DNA of 64,000 nt, taken from positions 1 through 64,000 of the forward strand of contig JAGNEJ010000007.1 of NCBI GenBank assembly GCA_018003315.1, written 5' to 3'. The stretch is from Verrucomicrobiales bacterium (GTDB lineage Bacteria; Verrucomicrobiota; Verrucomicrobiia; Verrucomicrobiales; V1-33). A model generated the notes under the pieces. The model did not search any database and was not told where the DNA came from. It was given only the letters and a program-made list of their open reading frames with translations. Position 1 is the first letter of the stretch, and each line of letters begins with the position of its first letter. Of this stretch, positions 8,354-17,781 are shown in pieces. Both the position numbers and the translations under genes were made by a program.

Positions 8354-11300
8354 TCAGGATTTCAGGGAGGTGATGAGCGTTTCCGGCAAAACACCGCCGG
8401 GCTCCGTCGGCAACTCGAACAGGATCCAGCCCATGTCCTCGGCATACGCGACTGCGGTGCCGGTGAGAGGTTCGCTGACGGCGGCGACACGGTTGAGCCG
8501 CCAGACGTAGGGGAACCTCTGGCCGGCAAGGTCCGCTCCCGCGGCATCCGGTGCGGGAAGCTCTAATTGTTTGAAGGCCGCTAACCACCCGGAGTCGTCA
8601 CCGCTAGTCGCCGGAGTCCCGGTGAGACGGAGTTCTCCACGGGCAAGATCGATGAGCAACTGCTTCACCTCCGTGCTGGTGCGGTCGATCTGCTCGTGAT
8701 CGGGCTGGTTGTAGTAGGAGAGCAAACAGCGGTAACAGCCGCGCACACAGCTTTCGTGCCGATCCACGAGCAAGGCCGGATCACCAGCCGCAATCGCTTC
8801 GTCCACATGATCGAAGTGCATCAGTGCCAGCGCGGTGCGGGCCACACGGCGCAACGCATCGGCATCTTCGATCAACTGGCTCAGGACACCCGCCCCGCCT
8901 TCGGTCGCCTCGTAGGTGAGGATGGAGCGACGCTCGTCGCGCGATGGCAACGGTTCACCCAACACTTCGCCCTCCTCCAACTGAAACTCGATCTCGATGC
9001 CTCGCAACAGCGCATGCTGGACGGTGGCGATGGTTTCCAACTCGTGCTGCTCGGGATTGGTCAACCGGACCAGCAGGGCATTCTTGCGATCGCGCACGAT
9101 GGGCACGATACGCACCGGCCTGACGACATCGGGCGGCAGGTCAACGTCCGCAACCTCATCGTCGGACTTCGCCCAGTAGCCGGTGCGCGGGTCGATATTG
9201 AAGCCGAAAACCGTCTGATCACGGCGGCGTTTGAGTCCTTTGTTGATGCGGCTGATGTCCGCGCTGTTGGCATACTGGAGGGATAGCAGCACGCTGTCCC
9301 CGCAGCGGAACTCCGCCTCGGTCACTTCAAGGCGACCGTCCCGGCGCGGCCAGGAGAATACAGTCTGGATGTCGAAGCCCTGGCGGACGCGCTCCTCATC
9401 GTTGGCCGTGATCCTGTCAGCGGGAGCCGCCTCGACATTGTCGATGCGCAGGGTTCGCTGGATGGGGATCTGTCCTGCCATCGAGGCATCACAGGCATGA
9501 CAGCGCTCGATTTCACCCTCGTGACAGGCACCGCAATTCGGGCAGATGCAAATGTCCTGCGTGGCGAGTTCCGATCCATCACCGGTGCGGGCTTCCGGCG
9601 GGAGCTTGGCCTTCATCACGCGATAGGCGCGGCCTTCGTGGTAGATCAGGCTGCGCGGGCCGAACTCCGAGATAGCGAGGAAGCGGGCGCGTTGCAGGAA
9701 CGAGCCAGCTTTTCCTTCGCCAGGAATGAACGCGTAGAGCGGCAGGCGCGGGAAGTTGTAACCGGGGAGGAATCCCTCGGTGGCAAGGTAGCGGTAGGAA
9801 TAGAAGTCGGAGCCATTGCTCGCTCGGCCTTGCTCCAGAATGGCGATCTGATCCTGCGCCTGCATCTGGGCAGCCTTGATCTTCTGGCGATCCGCCCGAG
9901 ACAGACCGGTGATCATGGACTTGTTGTTGGCCTCGGCAAGCTGGCTGCGAGCTGAATGGTACAGCTCCCGCCAACGACCGAAGGCTTCGTCGAAACGATT
10001 GAGAGCTTGCTGGGCCACGGAATCGACAAACTCATCGACATTGCCGAGCCAACTGGGCCGGATCCCGTTCACAGATTCGAGAATTTGTTCGAGGATCTTT
10101 TTCATCGGAGTCCGAGCGGCAGCAGCAAGGCCTGGCTTACGGATCGTTTCGATCAACTCGGCTTTCAACGGGTAGCCCGCTTGGGAAAGATCGAGGATTT
10201 CAGGGATGTCCGGTGACAATGCCAGCTTGGACTCGGCCAGCCAGACGGCGTGGAGGTGAGAGCGCACGAGTTCCTCGTTGGTGATGTCGAGGGCCGGCGG
10301 GCGCACGACGCCCGAGACCATCTCGCTGCGGCGGGTGAAGAAGTATTGGTCGTGGGGAGACTGCGCCGCACAGTAGGTGACGATCACCGCCGCCTGACCA
10401 GAACGACCCGCCCGACCGGCCCGCTGCGCGTAGTTCGCTGGCGTGGGAGGAACGTTGCGCAGATAGACGGCGTTCAGCGCGGAAATATCGACACCGAGTT
10501 CCATGGTCGGGGAACAGAAGAGGGCGGGCAGAAACTGACGTGGCTCGCCAGCAGCCTTCATCTCAGTTGCATTGGCATCGAGGAGCTTGCGATCATCCTG
10601 CTCAAAGCGGAAGCGCCACTCCCGCCATTCCCGCTGCTTCTGGGATACTTGTGCGGTGTGCTCGCGGCTTTCCAGTCCCCAGTAGCTGCTGCGATTCTTT
10701 TTCAGGTCCTCGGCGATGGATGCGTAGAGACCGAGGAAGAAGGCATTTCCATCGGATTCCTGCCCCAAGGCGGCAGGCCCCGGCACAATCCGCGAAGCGG
10801 AGGGTTTCAGTCGCCAGCCCGCGAGATTGTTTTCCACCTGAATGGTTTCGAGATGGTCGCCTAGGATTCCGAGCAACCCTTCCATCACGGTTTGATAGTC
10901 AATCCGCGACAAGTGCGATCCGATCACCGAGATCCGATTGATCTGTCGCCCCAGACGCGATCCCGGACCGCCACGCAGGATGGTCCGTTCTTCTTGCAGG
11001 CCAACTTGATTCGCTCCGGGTGCCTGGAGGAACATGGTGGTGCGGCCCCGCAAGGGTTCCCTCGGGTCCATTGACCACGGGGCGCGCAACAGGCTCCTGG
11101 ATTTCTGGCTCACGCCGTCGAGCACGGTGAGATCCAGCGCTTCGGTATGCACGGCAAGACCCTGGAGGAAGAACTGAAGAATCGTGTGCAGTAAATCGCG
11201 CCGCTGATCCACGGAAAGATCGCCGAGTGATGGCAGAACGGCAGCGAACGCATCACGATCCTCCGCGAGTTCATCAAGGCCGGCGAACTCGACCTTGATC

Positions 11301-13516
11301 AGTCCCAGTTCGGCAAGACTGGGGTTCGTGTAACGCCAACCGCGCCGAAGATCGGTCCAGACTCGGTGCGCAAGCACCTTGGCCAGTGCCCGCTGTGCAT
11401 CCTCGCGAGTGACCACTCCCGCGTCGGACTCCAGCATCCAATGAACAAGGGCATCCCTGTTGTCCTTGGTGAACTTGAGCGCGCGGACTGTTTTCAGGCC
11501 GAAATCCTCTTCGGTGATACCATCGGAACCGGCATCCAAAACCGCGCGAAGGATCGCACCGCGAAGCAAGCTGACATAAAGGAAATCATTGAAGTGACCG
11601 GCTTGGAGAGCCGCATCCTGGCGATTGTCCGTGAAACCGAGCAACTTGCGTTTTTCGGGCGGCATCATGCTGTCCTCGCCATTCATCCATTCAAGCGCGG
11701 TCGAGACAAGCAGTGTGGTGGCCGAGCTTCGTCCTTCCCCGGAGAGGCCGGCCAGCTTGCTGCGCTCGCGCATGCTCGGATGCGGTGACTCGTGGCAGCG
11801 CGGGCAGAAACCGAACTTACCTGGGAGGAACCAAAACCCTTCACCGTGCGGATCATATCGGCCTGCCGGACTCACGTTCATGCGCTCGGGCATTCTGTCC
11901 TTGCGGTTGGCGCGCAGTCGTTCGATGCCGTTGCGCTCTTCTTTCCAGTCCTCGGGATAGGACTCGATGTCGCCATGGAAAAGGTAGTCGGGATCGTCGC
12001 CGCCAACGGGAACCAGATAACCTGCCGTATCCGCCTCGGAATCATCCTGTGGTGTGTCGTCAATGTTTCTCGGCAGAAACAGGATTTCGCCGTCCTCCTC
12101 GCTCTTCGAGACGATGTGAACTTCCTGACCACACCCGCGACAGAAGCGGGTGGGATACAGTCGGTGCCCGGGTGCCTGTGGATCTTCGAGCTGCCCCTCG
12201 AACAACACGCTGCGAGGACTTGGTGTCAGGGTGGTGTAAACTTCACCGGCACCAGAAATGAAACGGTGGAGCTTGAAGGCCAGAAATGCACCCGAACCGC
12301 TTCCTCCACGTTCGTTCTCGGGCAGGCTGACCCGTGTGAGAAAGCGCACGAACGCATCACGGCAGATTTCCGAATCGATCCCACTGTCGCCCGACAGCAT
12401 GGCCACTGCTTCACCGAAGGGGATGGGATTCTGCCGCCGAAGGTCCTGGCCGTCTTTGAGGCCAATGACCAGTTCCGCCCACACTGCAAGCGGATGGCTG
12501 CGCAGCGATTCATCTGTCAGAACCTCTGGGAGGTCTGCCATGAGAACCGGGCCAAGCTGCGGTTTGACTTGATCGATTGAGAGGGTGTCATCCGTGGCGC
12601 GTTGCAGCGACTCATCAATTACGGCGTCGGTTCCAACCGCGGTTCCGAAGAGCCGTGAAGCAACAGTGGCCACGGCCTGAGCCTTGCTTTCCTCCGAGCC
12701 CTCGCTGGCCATGGTGGCGGATGTGCCGATGCAGATCGGCACGTGATCCGGACAACAACGGTTCCGCAACCTGCGCACTAAAATTGCCACATCCGCCCCC
12801 TGCCGACCGCGATATGTATGCAGCTCATCCAGAACGATGAACTCAAGCCCCTTGGCGTTGCCGATAACCTCGGAGTCCAGCGGGTCCTGCCGGGTGAGCA
12901 ACAACTCGGCCATCATGAAGTTGGTCAGCAGGATGTCCGGCGGATGACTTGCGATCCTCTGCCGCTCCTCGCGGCTTTCCTGTCCGGTGTAGCGGGCGAC
13001 CACCGGTCTCACCGAATCGGGGAGGTCGGACTGGGAGATAAACTTGTTGATTTCCTTGATCTGGCTGTTGGCCAGGGCGTTCATCGGATAGATGATGATC
13101 GCCCGCGTGCGGCGTGGAGCACCTGATTGGAGTGCGCGCCCGATGGCGTCCACAATCGGCACAAAAAAACAGAGGGATTTTCCCGATCCCGTGCCGGTAG
13201 TAACGACGAAACTCTGGCCTGCTTTGGCTTTGGCGACGGATTGCGCCTGGTGGCGGTGGAGCCTCAACGGCGAAGCATCGAAACGAAAAATCTTGCCAGT
13301 GGCATCGTGCAGGTCGCCCGACTCGACCAACTCGTCGATGGATGGCCCAGATTTGTAGCGGGGATTCAGAGAGAGAAGGCTATCCGGCCAGAACCGACCG
13401 GCACCGTATTCCGCCTCGATGGTTTCCGACAAATCCTGTGACCTGATGCGGGTAAACGAGCGGGAAAAACTCGCATAGCGGTTGATCAGGTAGGTGTCGA
13501 AATCGAAGGCTTGCAT
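8354..13516 (-). CDS. Large DEAD/DEAH helicase with C-terminal DUF1998 domain
   Basis: The 1720-residue protein starts with a helicase core: Walker A (TTGTGSGKSLCF) near residue 109, DExH box (VLDELHTYRG) near 230, motif III (IGTSATMAS), and motif VI (YAQRAGRAGRSGQ) near 1030. A cysteine cluster (RFCRGCG) lies mid-protein and another (CPNCGAC...CHAC) near 1324. The C-terminus matches DUF1998, with YEATEGGAGVL and the CVRGCYRCLLSYY cysteines near 1592. In DISARM the DrmA helicase and DrmB DUF1998 protein are usually separate; here both functions sit in one chain, though helicase-DUF1998 fusions also occur elsewhere. It is the first gene of the operon and lies about 290 bp from tRNA-Pro. Functionally it probably moves on or unwinds foreign DNA; this is inference. 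Confidence 0.88.
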   Translation of the reverse strand: MQAFDFDTYLINRYASFSRSFTRIRSQDLSETIEAEYGAGRFWPDSLLSLNPRYKSGPSIDELVESGDLHDATGKIFRFDASPLRLHRHQAQSVAKAKAGQSFVVTTGTGSGKSLCFFVPIVDAIGRALQSGAPRRTRAIIIYPMNALANSQIKEINKFISQSDLPDSVRPVVARYTGQESREERQRIASHPPDILLTNFMMAELLLTRQDPLDSEVIGNAKGLEFIVLDELHTYRGRQGADVAILVRRLRNRCCPDHVPICIGTSATMASEGSEESKAQAVATVASRLFGTAVGTDAVIDESLQRATDDTLSIDQVKPQLGPVLMADLPEVLTDESLRSHPLAVWAELVIGLKDGQDLRRQNPIPFGEAVAMLSGDSGIDSEICRDAFVRFLTRVSLPENERGGSGSGAFLAFKLHRFISGAGEVYTTLTPSPRSVLFEGQLEDPQAPGHRLYPTRFCRGCGQEVHIVSKSEEDGEILFLPRNIDDTPQDDSEADTAGYLVPVGGDDPDYLFHGDIESYPEDWKEERNGIERLRANRKDRMPERMNVSPAGRYDPHGEGFWFLPGKFGFCPRCHESPHPSMRERSKLAGLSGEGRSSATTLLVSTALEWMNGEDSMMPPEKRKLLGFTDNRQDAALQAGHFNDFLYVSLLRGAILRAVLDAGSDGITEEDFGLKTVRALKFTKDNRDALVHWMLESDAGVVTREDAQRALAKVLAHRVWTDLRRGWRYTNPSLAELGLIKVEFAGLDELAEDRDAFAAVLPSLGDLSVDQRRDLLHTILQFFLQGLAVHTEALDLTVLDGVSQKSRSLLRAPWSMDPREPLRGRTTMFLQAPGANQVGLQEERTILRGGPGSRLGRQINRISVIGSHLSRIDYQTVMEGLLGILGDHLETIQVENNLAGWRLKPSASRIVPGPAALGQESDGNAFFLGLYASIAEDLKKNRSSYWGLESREHTAQVSQKQREWREWRFRFEQDDRKLLDANATEMKAAGEPRQFLPALFCSPTMELGVDISALNAVYLRNVPPTPANYAQRAGRAGRSGQAAVIVTYCAAQSPHDQYFFTRRSEMVSGVVRPPALDITNEELVRSHLHAVWLAESKLALSPDIPEILDLSQAGYPLKAELIETIRKPGLAAAARTPMKKILEQILESVNGIRPSWLGNVDEFVDSVAQQALNRFDEAFGRWRELYHSARSQLAEANNKSMITGLSRADRQKIKAAQMQAQDQIAILEQGRASNGSDFYSYRYLATEGFLPGYNFPRLPLYAFIPGEGKAGSFLQRARFLAISEFGPRSLIYHEGRAYRVMKAKLPPEARTGDGSELATQDICICPNCGACHEGEIERCHACDASMAGQIPIQRTLRIDNVEAAPADRITANDEERVRQGFDIQTVFSWPRRDGRLEVTEAEFRCGDSVLLSLQYANSADISRINKGLKRRRDQTVFGFNIDPRTGYWAKSDDEVADVDLPPDVVRPVRIVPIVRDRKNALLVRLTNPEQHELETIATVQHALLRGIEIEFQLEEGEVLGEPLPSRDERRSILTYEATEGGAGVLSQLIEDADALRRVARTALALMHFDHVDEAIAAGDPALLVDRHESCVRGCYRCLLSYYNQPDHEQIDRTSTEVKQLLIDLARGELRLTGTPATSGDDSGWLAAFKQLELPAPDAAGADLAGQRFPYVWRLNRVAAVSEPLTGTAVAYAEDMGWILFELPTEPGGVLPETLITSLKS

Positions 13517-13805
13517 GCAGTGAGGTGACGGGTGATCCGCTTGGAGTATAGGACGAAAGGCACAAAGAAGTCAGGAAATTCCTCCGCAGTGCGGGACAAA
13601 TTCGGGAGGCAGGCTGTGAATTCCTCATTGTATTCGTCAGAGAGCTGGCCATCGAACGGATGCTGTTGGCCGCGGAGGGCATCCGCCCGCTTGAGGCTCG
13701 AAACCTGCATCCGCCGAGTGCAGTTGGCGGCGTCCCATTCGGTCCCGCCACGGAAATCGGTGATGGTGATGCCCAATCGTGCTGCCTTGATTGGCGGCGG
13801 CGAAG
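13517..13805. other. Intergenic region between defence operon and tRNA-Pro
   Basis: This 289-bp stretch probably carries the promoter of the defence operon. A minus-strand frame runs through it and the tRNA but has no recognisable domain, so I do not call a gene. I saw no convincing att-type repeat of the tRNA 3' end inside the window. Confidence 0.5.
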
Positions 13806-13883
13806 TGGTCGGGGCGGCGGGATTCGAACCCACGACTTCCAGCTCCCAAAGCTGGCGCTCTAGCCAGGCTGAGCTACGCCCCG
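13806..13883 (-). tRNA. tRNA-Pro (anticodon UGG)
   Basis: Read on the minus strand, the sequence folds as a cloverleaf with acceptor stem CGGGGCG/CGCCCCG, a D arm, an anticodon stem CCAGC/GCTGG around loop TTTGGGA (anticodon TGG), and a T arm GTGGG TTCGAAT CCCGC. The discriminator A is followed by an encoded CCA (13806-13808). Its 3' end faces the defence island. Confidence 0.95.
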
Positions 13884-14075
13884 ATGATTCCGGCCAGGAA
13901 GCGGGATGATGGCGGGGATTTTCCGGCAGCGCAACCAGCATTATTCGCGGAAGGCAAATTCGCCGTGGCTGGAAAAAAGCGCACTGCAGCCGCATTCCAG
14001 CATGGAAGCCTGATTGACGGAATGCGGCTTCCTGGGTTATGCTCAATGCAACCTTCACCACATTGCCGATTCATC

Positions 14076-14594
14076 ATGACGCTCAATCCCAAACTCCAGA
14101 AGCTGCTCAACGCGCAGATCAACAACGAAATGGCTTCCTCCTACATCTATCTGGCCATGGCGGCGTGGTTCGAGCAGACGCCTTATGGAGGCTTTGCCAA
14201 ATGGATGTTTGAGCAGAGCCGGGAGGAGACGATGCATGCGCTGAAGTTTTACCAGTATCTGGTGAACCGCGACGCCAAGGTGGAACTGCAGCCGCTGGCC
14301 AAACCGAAGCACGATTTCAAATCGCCGACGGATGTTTTTGCCCACAGCCTGAAGCAGGAGCAGCTGGTGACCAAACAGATCAACGATCTTTATGAAGTGG
14401 CGGAGCAAGTGCGCGACCACGCGTCCAAGAACCTGCTGCTGTGGTTCCTCAACGAGCAGATGGAGGAGGAAAAATCCGTTAGGGACATGCTGGACCGGCT
14501 GAAACTGGCAGGGACGGATCCCGCCAGCCTGCTCGCGCTGGACCGCGAAGCCTCCGGACGCGGCGGAGCCAACAGCTCGGACGTTGACTTCTGA
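14076..14594 (+). CDS. ftnA: Ferritin (FtnA-type iron storage protein)
   Basis: The 172-residue protein has the four-helix ferritin sequence of bacterial FtnA. Ferroxidase ligands are visible: E18 and Y25 in NNEMASSYIYLA, and E51-E52 with H54-H55 region in FEQSREETMHALKFY, then an EQ-rich third helix and NEQMEEE in the fourth. It stores iron as ferric mineral in a cytoplasmic 24-mer. I chose the ATG at 14076, giving MTLNPKLQKLLNAQI, because upstream in-frame starts would read into the tRNA. Promoter and terminator are not obvious. It is transcribed away from the tRNA gene and stands alone. Confidence 0.95.
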   Translation: MTLNPKLQKLLNAQINNEMASSYIYLAMAAWFEQTPYGGFAKWMFEQSREETMHALKFYQYLVNRDAKVELQPLAKPKHDFKSPTDVFAHSLKQEQLVTKQINDLYEVAEQVRDHASKNLLLWFLNEQMEEEKSVRDMLDRLKLAGTDPASLLALDREASGRGGANSSDVDF

Positions 14595-14677
14595 CCGTCG
14601 CCTTCCTGTCAGCCGGGGTTTGGGAGCGCTCTCGGGCAGCGGGACCAAACCACTGCCGCAACCGCAGCCGGACGGCC

Positions 14678-15829
14678 TCACCGCAGGCGGCGCATCTTGT
14701 CCGCAGCGGCGGCGATGACGGGCAGGGCGGCTTGAATTTCCCCGTCTGTATTGAAACGGGAGAAGGAAAAGCGCAGGCATTCGCGGGCTTCCTCCGGCGA
14801 CCGCCCCATGGCCGCGAGCACATGACTGGGATGCAGGGCACCCGTGTTGCAGGCGCTGCCGGCACTGCAGCAAATCCCCTGCTGGTCGAGCAGAATGAGC
14901 ATGCCTTCCGCGGGAGCACCCGGGATGCGGACACTGGTCGTATTCGGAGTGCGGGGCGCACCGGCACCGTTGATTTCCACACCCGGCAGCAGCGCCCTCA
15001 ACCCCGTCTCGAAGGCATCGCGCAGCGTGCGGACGGGATCTTCCCCTGCCTCGTGCATTTCCAGATGCCGCAGGGCGCACGCAGCCGCCTGGCCGAGGGC
15101 GACAACGTGCGGGACATTTTCCGTGCCTGCGCGGCGGTGCGATTCCTGGCCGCCCCCTAACAGCATCGGCTGAAACCGCACCCGTTTGCTGACAAATAGG
15201 GCGCCAATGCCTTTTGGAGCATGAAATTTGTGGCCGGAGATGGCCAGGTAGTGAATGGCGGTGGAGGCCAGCCGCAATGGCACCTTCCCGGCCATCTGCA
15301 CCGCATCGGTGTGAAACAGCACGCCATTTTCCTCAGCCAGGGCCGCGGCTTGCGCCACCGGCGCACACACCCCCGTTTCATTGTTCGCCGCCATGACGGA
15401 AACGAGCGCCGTCTGGCCGGGCCGGATCGCTGCGGCCAGCTCGGCGAGATCCGGCACGCCGTCGCGGTTGACTGCCACCCGCGTGACTTCGTAGCCGTGG
15501 TTCGCCTCCAGCCATGCGCAGTGGTTGAGGACGGCATCGTGTTCGGTGGCTGCGGTCACCAGGTGCTTCCGGTCCGGATGAATCTGGGTGGCGGAAAAAA
15601 TGGCGGCATTGTCCGCCTCGGTGCCTCCGCTGGTGAAAATCACCTCGCCGGGTTCGCACCCCAGCAGGGCGGCCACCTGCTCCCTGGCCCGCGCCACCGC
15701 CTGGCGGGTGTGCCGTGCAAAGGTGGTGCCGCTGGAGGGGTTGGCGTAGTGTTCCCGCAAGAATGGCTGCATGGCATCCACGGCGGTGGGCTCAATGGCG
15801 GTGGTGGCGTTGTTGTCGAAATAAATCAT
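14678..15829 (-). CDS. Cysteine desulfurase (NifS/IscS family)
   Basis: This 383-residue PLP enzyme removes sulfur from L-cysteine for Fe-S cluster and tRNA thiolation pathways. It begins MIYFDNNATT, a typical start; an upstream in-frame ATG at 15901 adds an unlikely 24 residues. The PLP-binding lysine is K201 in ISGHKFHAPKG, an N-terminal FTSGGTEADN motif binds PLP phosphate, and the persulfide-forming cysteine is C327 in SAGSACNTG. No iscU or other assembly gene lies alongside, so whether it works as IscS, NifS or a tRNA-thiolation partner cannot be decided here. It is divergent from the secreted glycosidase-like gene at 16081. Confidence 0.93.
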   Translation of the reverse strand: MIYFDNNATTAIEPTAVDAMQPFLREHYANPSSGTTFARHTRQAVARAREQVAALLGCEPGEVIFTSGGTEADNAAIFSATQIHPDRKHLVTAATEHDAVLNHCAWLEANHGYEVTRVAVNRDGVPDLAELAAAIRPGQTALVSVMAANNETGVCAPVAQAAALAEENGVLFHTDAVQMAGKVPLRLASTAIHYLAISGHKFHAPKGIGALFVSKRVRFQPMLLGGGQESHRRAGTENVPHVVALGQAAACALRHLEMHEAGEDPVRTLRDAFETGLRALLPGVEINGAGAPRTPNTTSVRIPGAPAEGMLILLDQQGICCSAGSACNTGALHPSHVLAAMGRSPEEARECLRFSFSRFNTDGEIQAALPVIAAAADKMRRLR

Positions 15830-16080
15830 GGTCCGTGGCGGCAGTGCCCCGCAGCGTCCGCGGAAAATGCCGCGATGCCAGGAAAGTCTGCGCTGCGCCA
15901 CGATGTCACCGGTCCCGATTCCGGCAACCCCGGATGCCCGCCGGGGCAGCGCTCCTCGTCCGGTATTTCCAGGCCCGCGGTGCCGGGAAAACGGATGCCG
16001 GGGGCGGTGCCTAGCGAAAAATCCGCAAAAGCGCAGGGGCGCAGTCTTGCAGAGACCGGACCGCTGTTAAAAATGCCTTA

Positions 16081-17757
16081 ATGAAATTCAGTCTTCCACC
16101 GTTGCCGTGGCTCCTGAGTGCCGCCGTACTGTGGACACATGGGGGGCTGGCCCAACCCACCGTCACCTTCGACCAGCCCGCTGGTGAAGTGGAGGCGTTT
16201 GATTTCGTGGAAGTGTGCGTGCAGGTCAAGGGCACCGAGGCAAAGAACCCCTTCGTGGATGCCAAAATGCGCGGCTCCTTTCAGATCACCAACGGCGCGA
16301 CGCTGTCGGTGGAGGGATTCTGCGATTCCGCGGACGGCAGCCGCCACTGCATCCGCTTCATGCCGCCCGCTCCGGGCACCTATTCGTTCACCGCCACCTA
16401 TCAGGAAGGCAGCTTCAACCAGACAACGTCCGGCAAATTCAACGTCAAGGACGGAAAGCGCCGCGGCATGCTGCGGGTGGACCGTGACCACCCCTGGCAT
16501 TTCCTCTGGGAAGGCACCCGCGAACACTATTTCTGGAATGGAACCACCGCCTACTGGCTGCTCGGCTGGGAGGATGACGGCATCATGCATGCTGCGGTGG
16601 ACCGGTTTGCGGCGCTCAAGGTCAACCGGATGCGCGTCGCCCTGTGCGGACGCACCGCCTCCGGCGCACGGTGGAATGAGCCTCAGGTGCAGCAGACCGA
16701 AAAATTCAAGTTTCGCCTCAATCCCTGGGTGGCGGCCCGTCCGGACAGTCCGGACGATCCGGGCTTCGACGTCACCCGCTTCAACCTGCCGTTCTGGCAG
16801 CGCTGCGAACGCATGCTGGCCAAAGCCCGGCAGCATGACATCATCGTTTCCCTCATCTTCTACCTCGACGGCAAGGACAAGGGCGTGGACCCGTTCGGCA
16901 AAGCGCATGCCGCGAGCGATGATGAAAAGCGCTACTACCAGTATGCCGTCGCCCGCCTGGGGGCGTTTTCCAACGTGGTCTGGGACCTGAGCAACGAGTA
17001 CCGCCACCTGCGCGATGACGCCTGGGCCAACGTCATGGGTGACTTCGTCAAAAGCTGCGACCCCTACGACCATCTGCTGTCCATTCACGGCCATCCGGAC
17101 TTTTCGTTCCGCGCCTCACCGTGGGCCGACTACTGCCTCTACCAGCAGTGGGACGAGCATGGCGGTTATGATTTCATGCTGAAAAACCGGCGTGAGCAGG
17201 AGACCACCGGACATCCCAAACCCCAGATCAACGAGGAATACGGCTATGAGGACCATTACCCCGTCGGCTGGGGCGGGGACCGCACCGCACCGGCACGCAA
17301 CGCCGACTCCCGCCGCAGGCTCGCCTGGGAGATCAGCATGGCCGGCGGTTATCAAACCACCGGGGAAAGGGCCAACCAGGGATGCGGCAAGCCGCCGGAC
17401 ACCGGCGGCGGCTGGATCACCGCCCGCGGCGACGACCAGATGACCATGCTCGGCGGCTATGCCAAACTGGCCGCCTTCTTCACGAGCTTTGACTGGTGGA
17501 AGGCCAATCCTGACAATTCCTGCATTCGCGAAGGAAATGCCCGGTGCCTGGTGGAGCCTGGAAAAACCTTCGCCCTCTACCTGCCCAAGGGCGGCAGCGT
17601 CACCGTGGCCCTGCCTCCGGGAAAATTCCAGGGGCAGAGCTGCAACTGCCGCACGGGGGAAATCAAGCCACTGGGAGAAATCCCCGGCGGTGCCGACTGG
17701 AAGTCTCCGGTGCTGGAGGACGGCGGCGGAGACTGGGCGCTGCTGCTGCGCCAGTAG
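16081..17757 (+). CDS. Secreted DUF5060/DUF4038 glycoside hydrolase-like protein
   Basis: The 558-residue protein has an N-terminal signal peptide (about residues 1-24, ending HGGLAQ). A beta-rich DUF5060-type domain (about 25-125) follows, then a TIM-barrel DUF4038/apiosidase-like domain (about 130-460) with WHFLWEGTREHYFWNGTTAY and the candidate acid/base and nucleophile glutamates in VWDLSNEYR and INEEYGYED. The C-terminal part is a small beta domain common in this group. The probable role is hydrolysis of plant or algal polysaccharide side chains outside the cytoplasm; the substrate is unknown. It is convergent with the DNA methyltransferase gene that follows. Confidence 0.88.
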   Translation: MKFSLPPLPWLLSAAVLWTHGGLAQPTVTFDQPAGEVEAFDFVEVCVQVKGTEAKNPFVDAKMRGSFQITNGATLSVEGFCDSADGSRHCIRFMPPAPGTYSFTATYQEGSFNQTTSGKFNVKDGKRRGMLRVDRDHPWHFLWEGTREHYFWNGTTAYWLLGWEDDGIMHAAVDRFAALKVNRMRVALCGRTASGARWNEPQVQQTEKFKFRLNPWVAARPDSPDDPGFDVTRFNLPFWQRCERMLAKARQHDIIVSLIFYLDGKDKGVDPFGKAHAASDDEKRYYQYAVARLGAFSNVVWDLSNEYRHLRDDAWANVMGDFVKSCDPYDHLLSIHGHPDFSFRASPWADYCLYQQWDEHGGYDFMLKNRREQETTGHPKPQINEEYGYEDHYPVGWGGDRTAPARNADSRRRLAWEISMAGGYQTTGERANQGCGKPPDTGGGWITARGDDQMTMLGGYAKLAAFFTSFDWWKANPDNSCIREGNARCLVEPGKTFALYLPKGGSVTVALPPGKFQGQSCNCRTGEIKPLGEIPGGADWKSPVLEDGGGDWALLLRQ

Positions 17758-17781
17758 CTGCCATTTTTTCCTCCCGCCCGT

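Noticed and set aside
10250-12580. Several plus-strand frames inside the DUF1998 helicase region
   Set aside because: All are out-of-frame readings opposite one continuous 1720-residue helicase gene with conserved motifs throughout.
13486-14061. A 191-residue minus-strand frame spanning tRNA-Pro
   Set aside because: Part of its sequence is just the translated tRNA, and the rest has no recognisable protein features.
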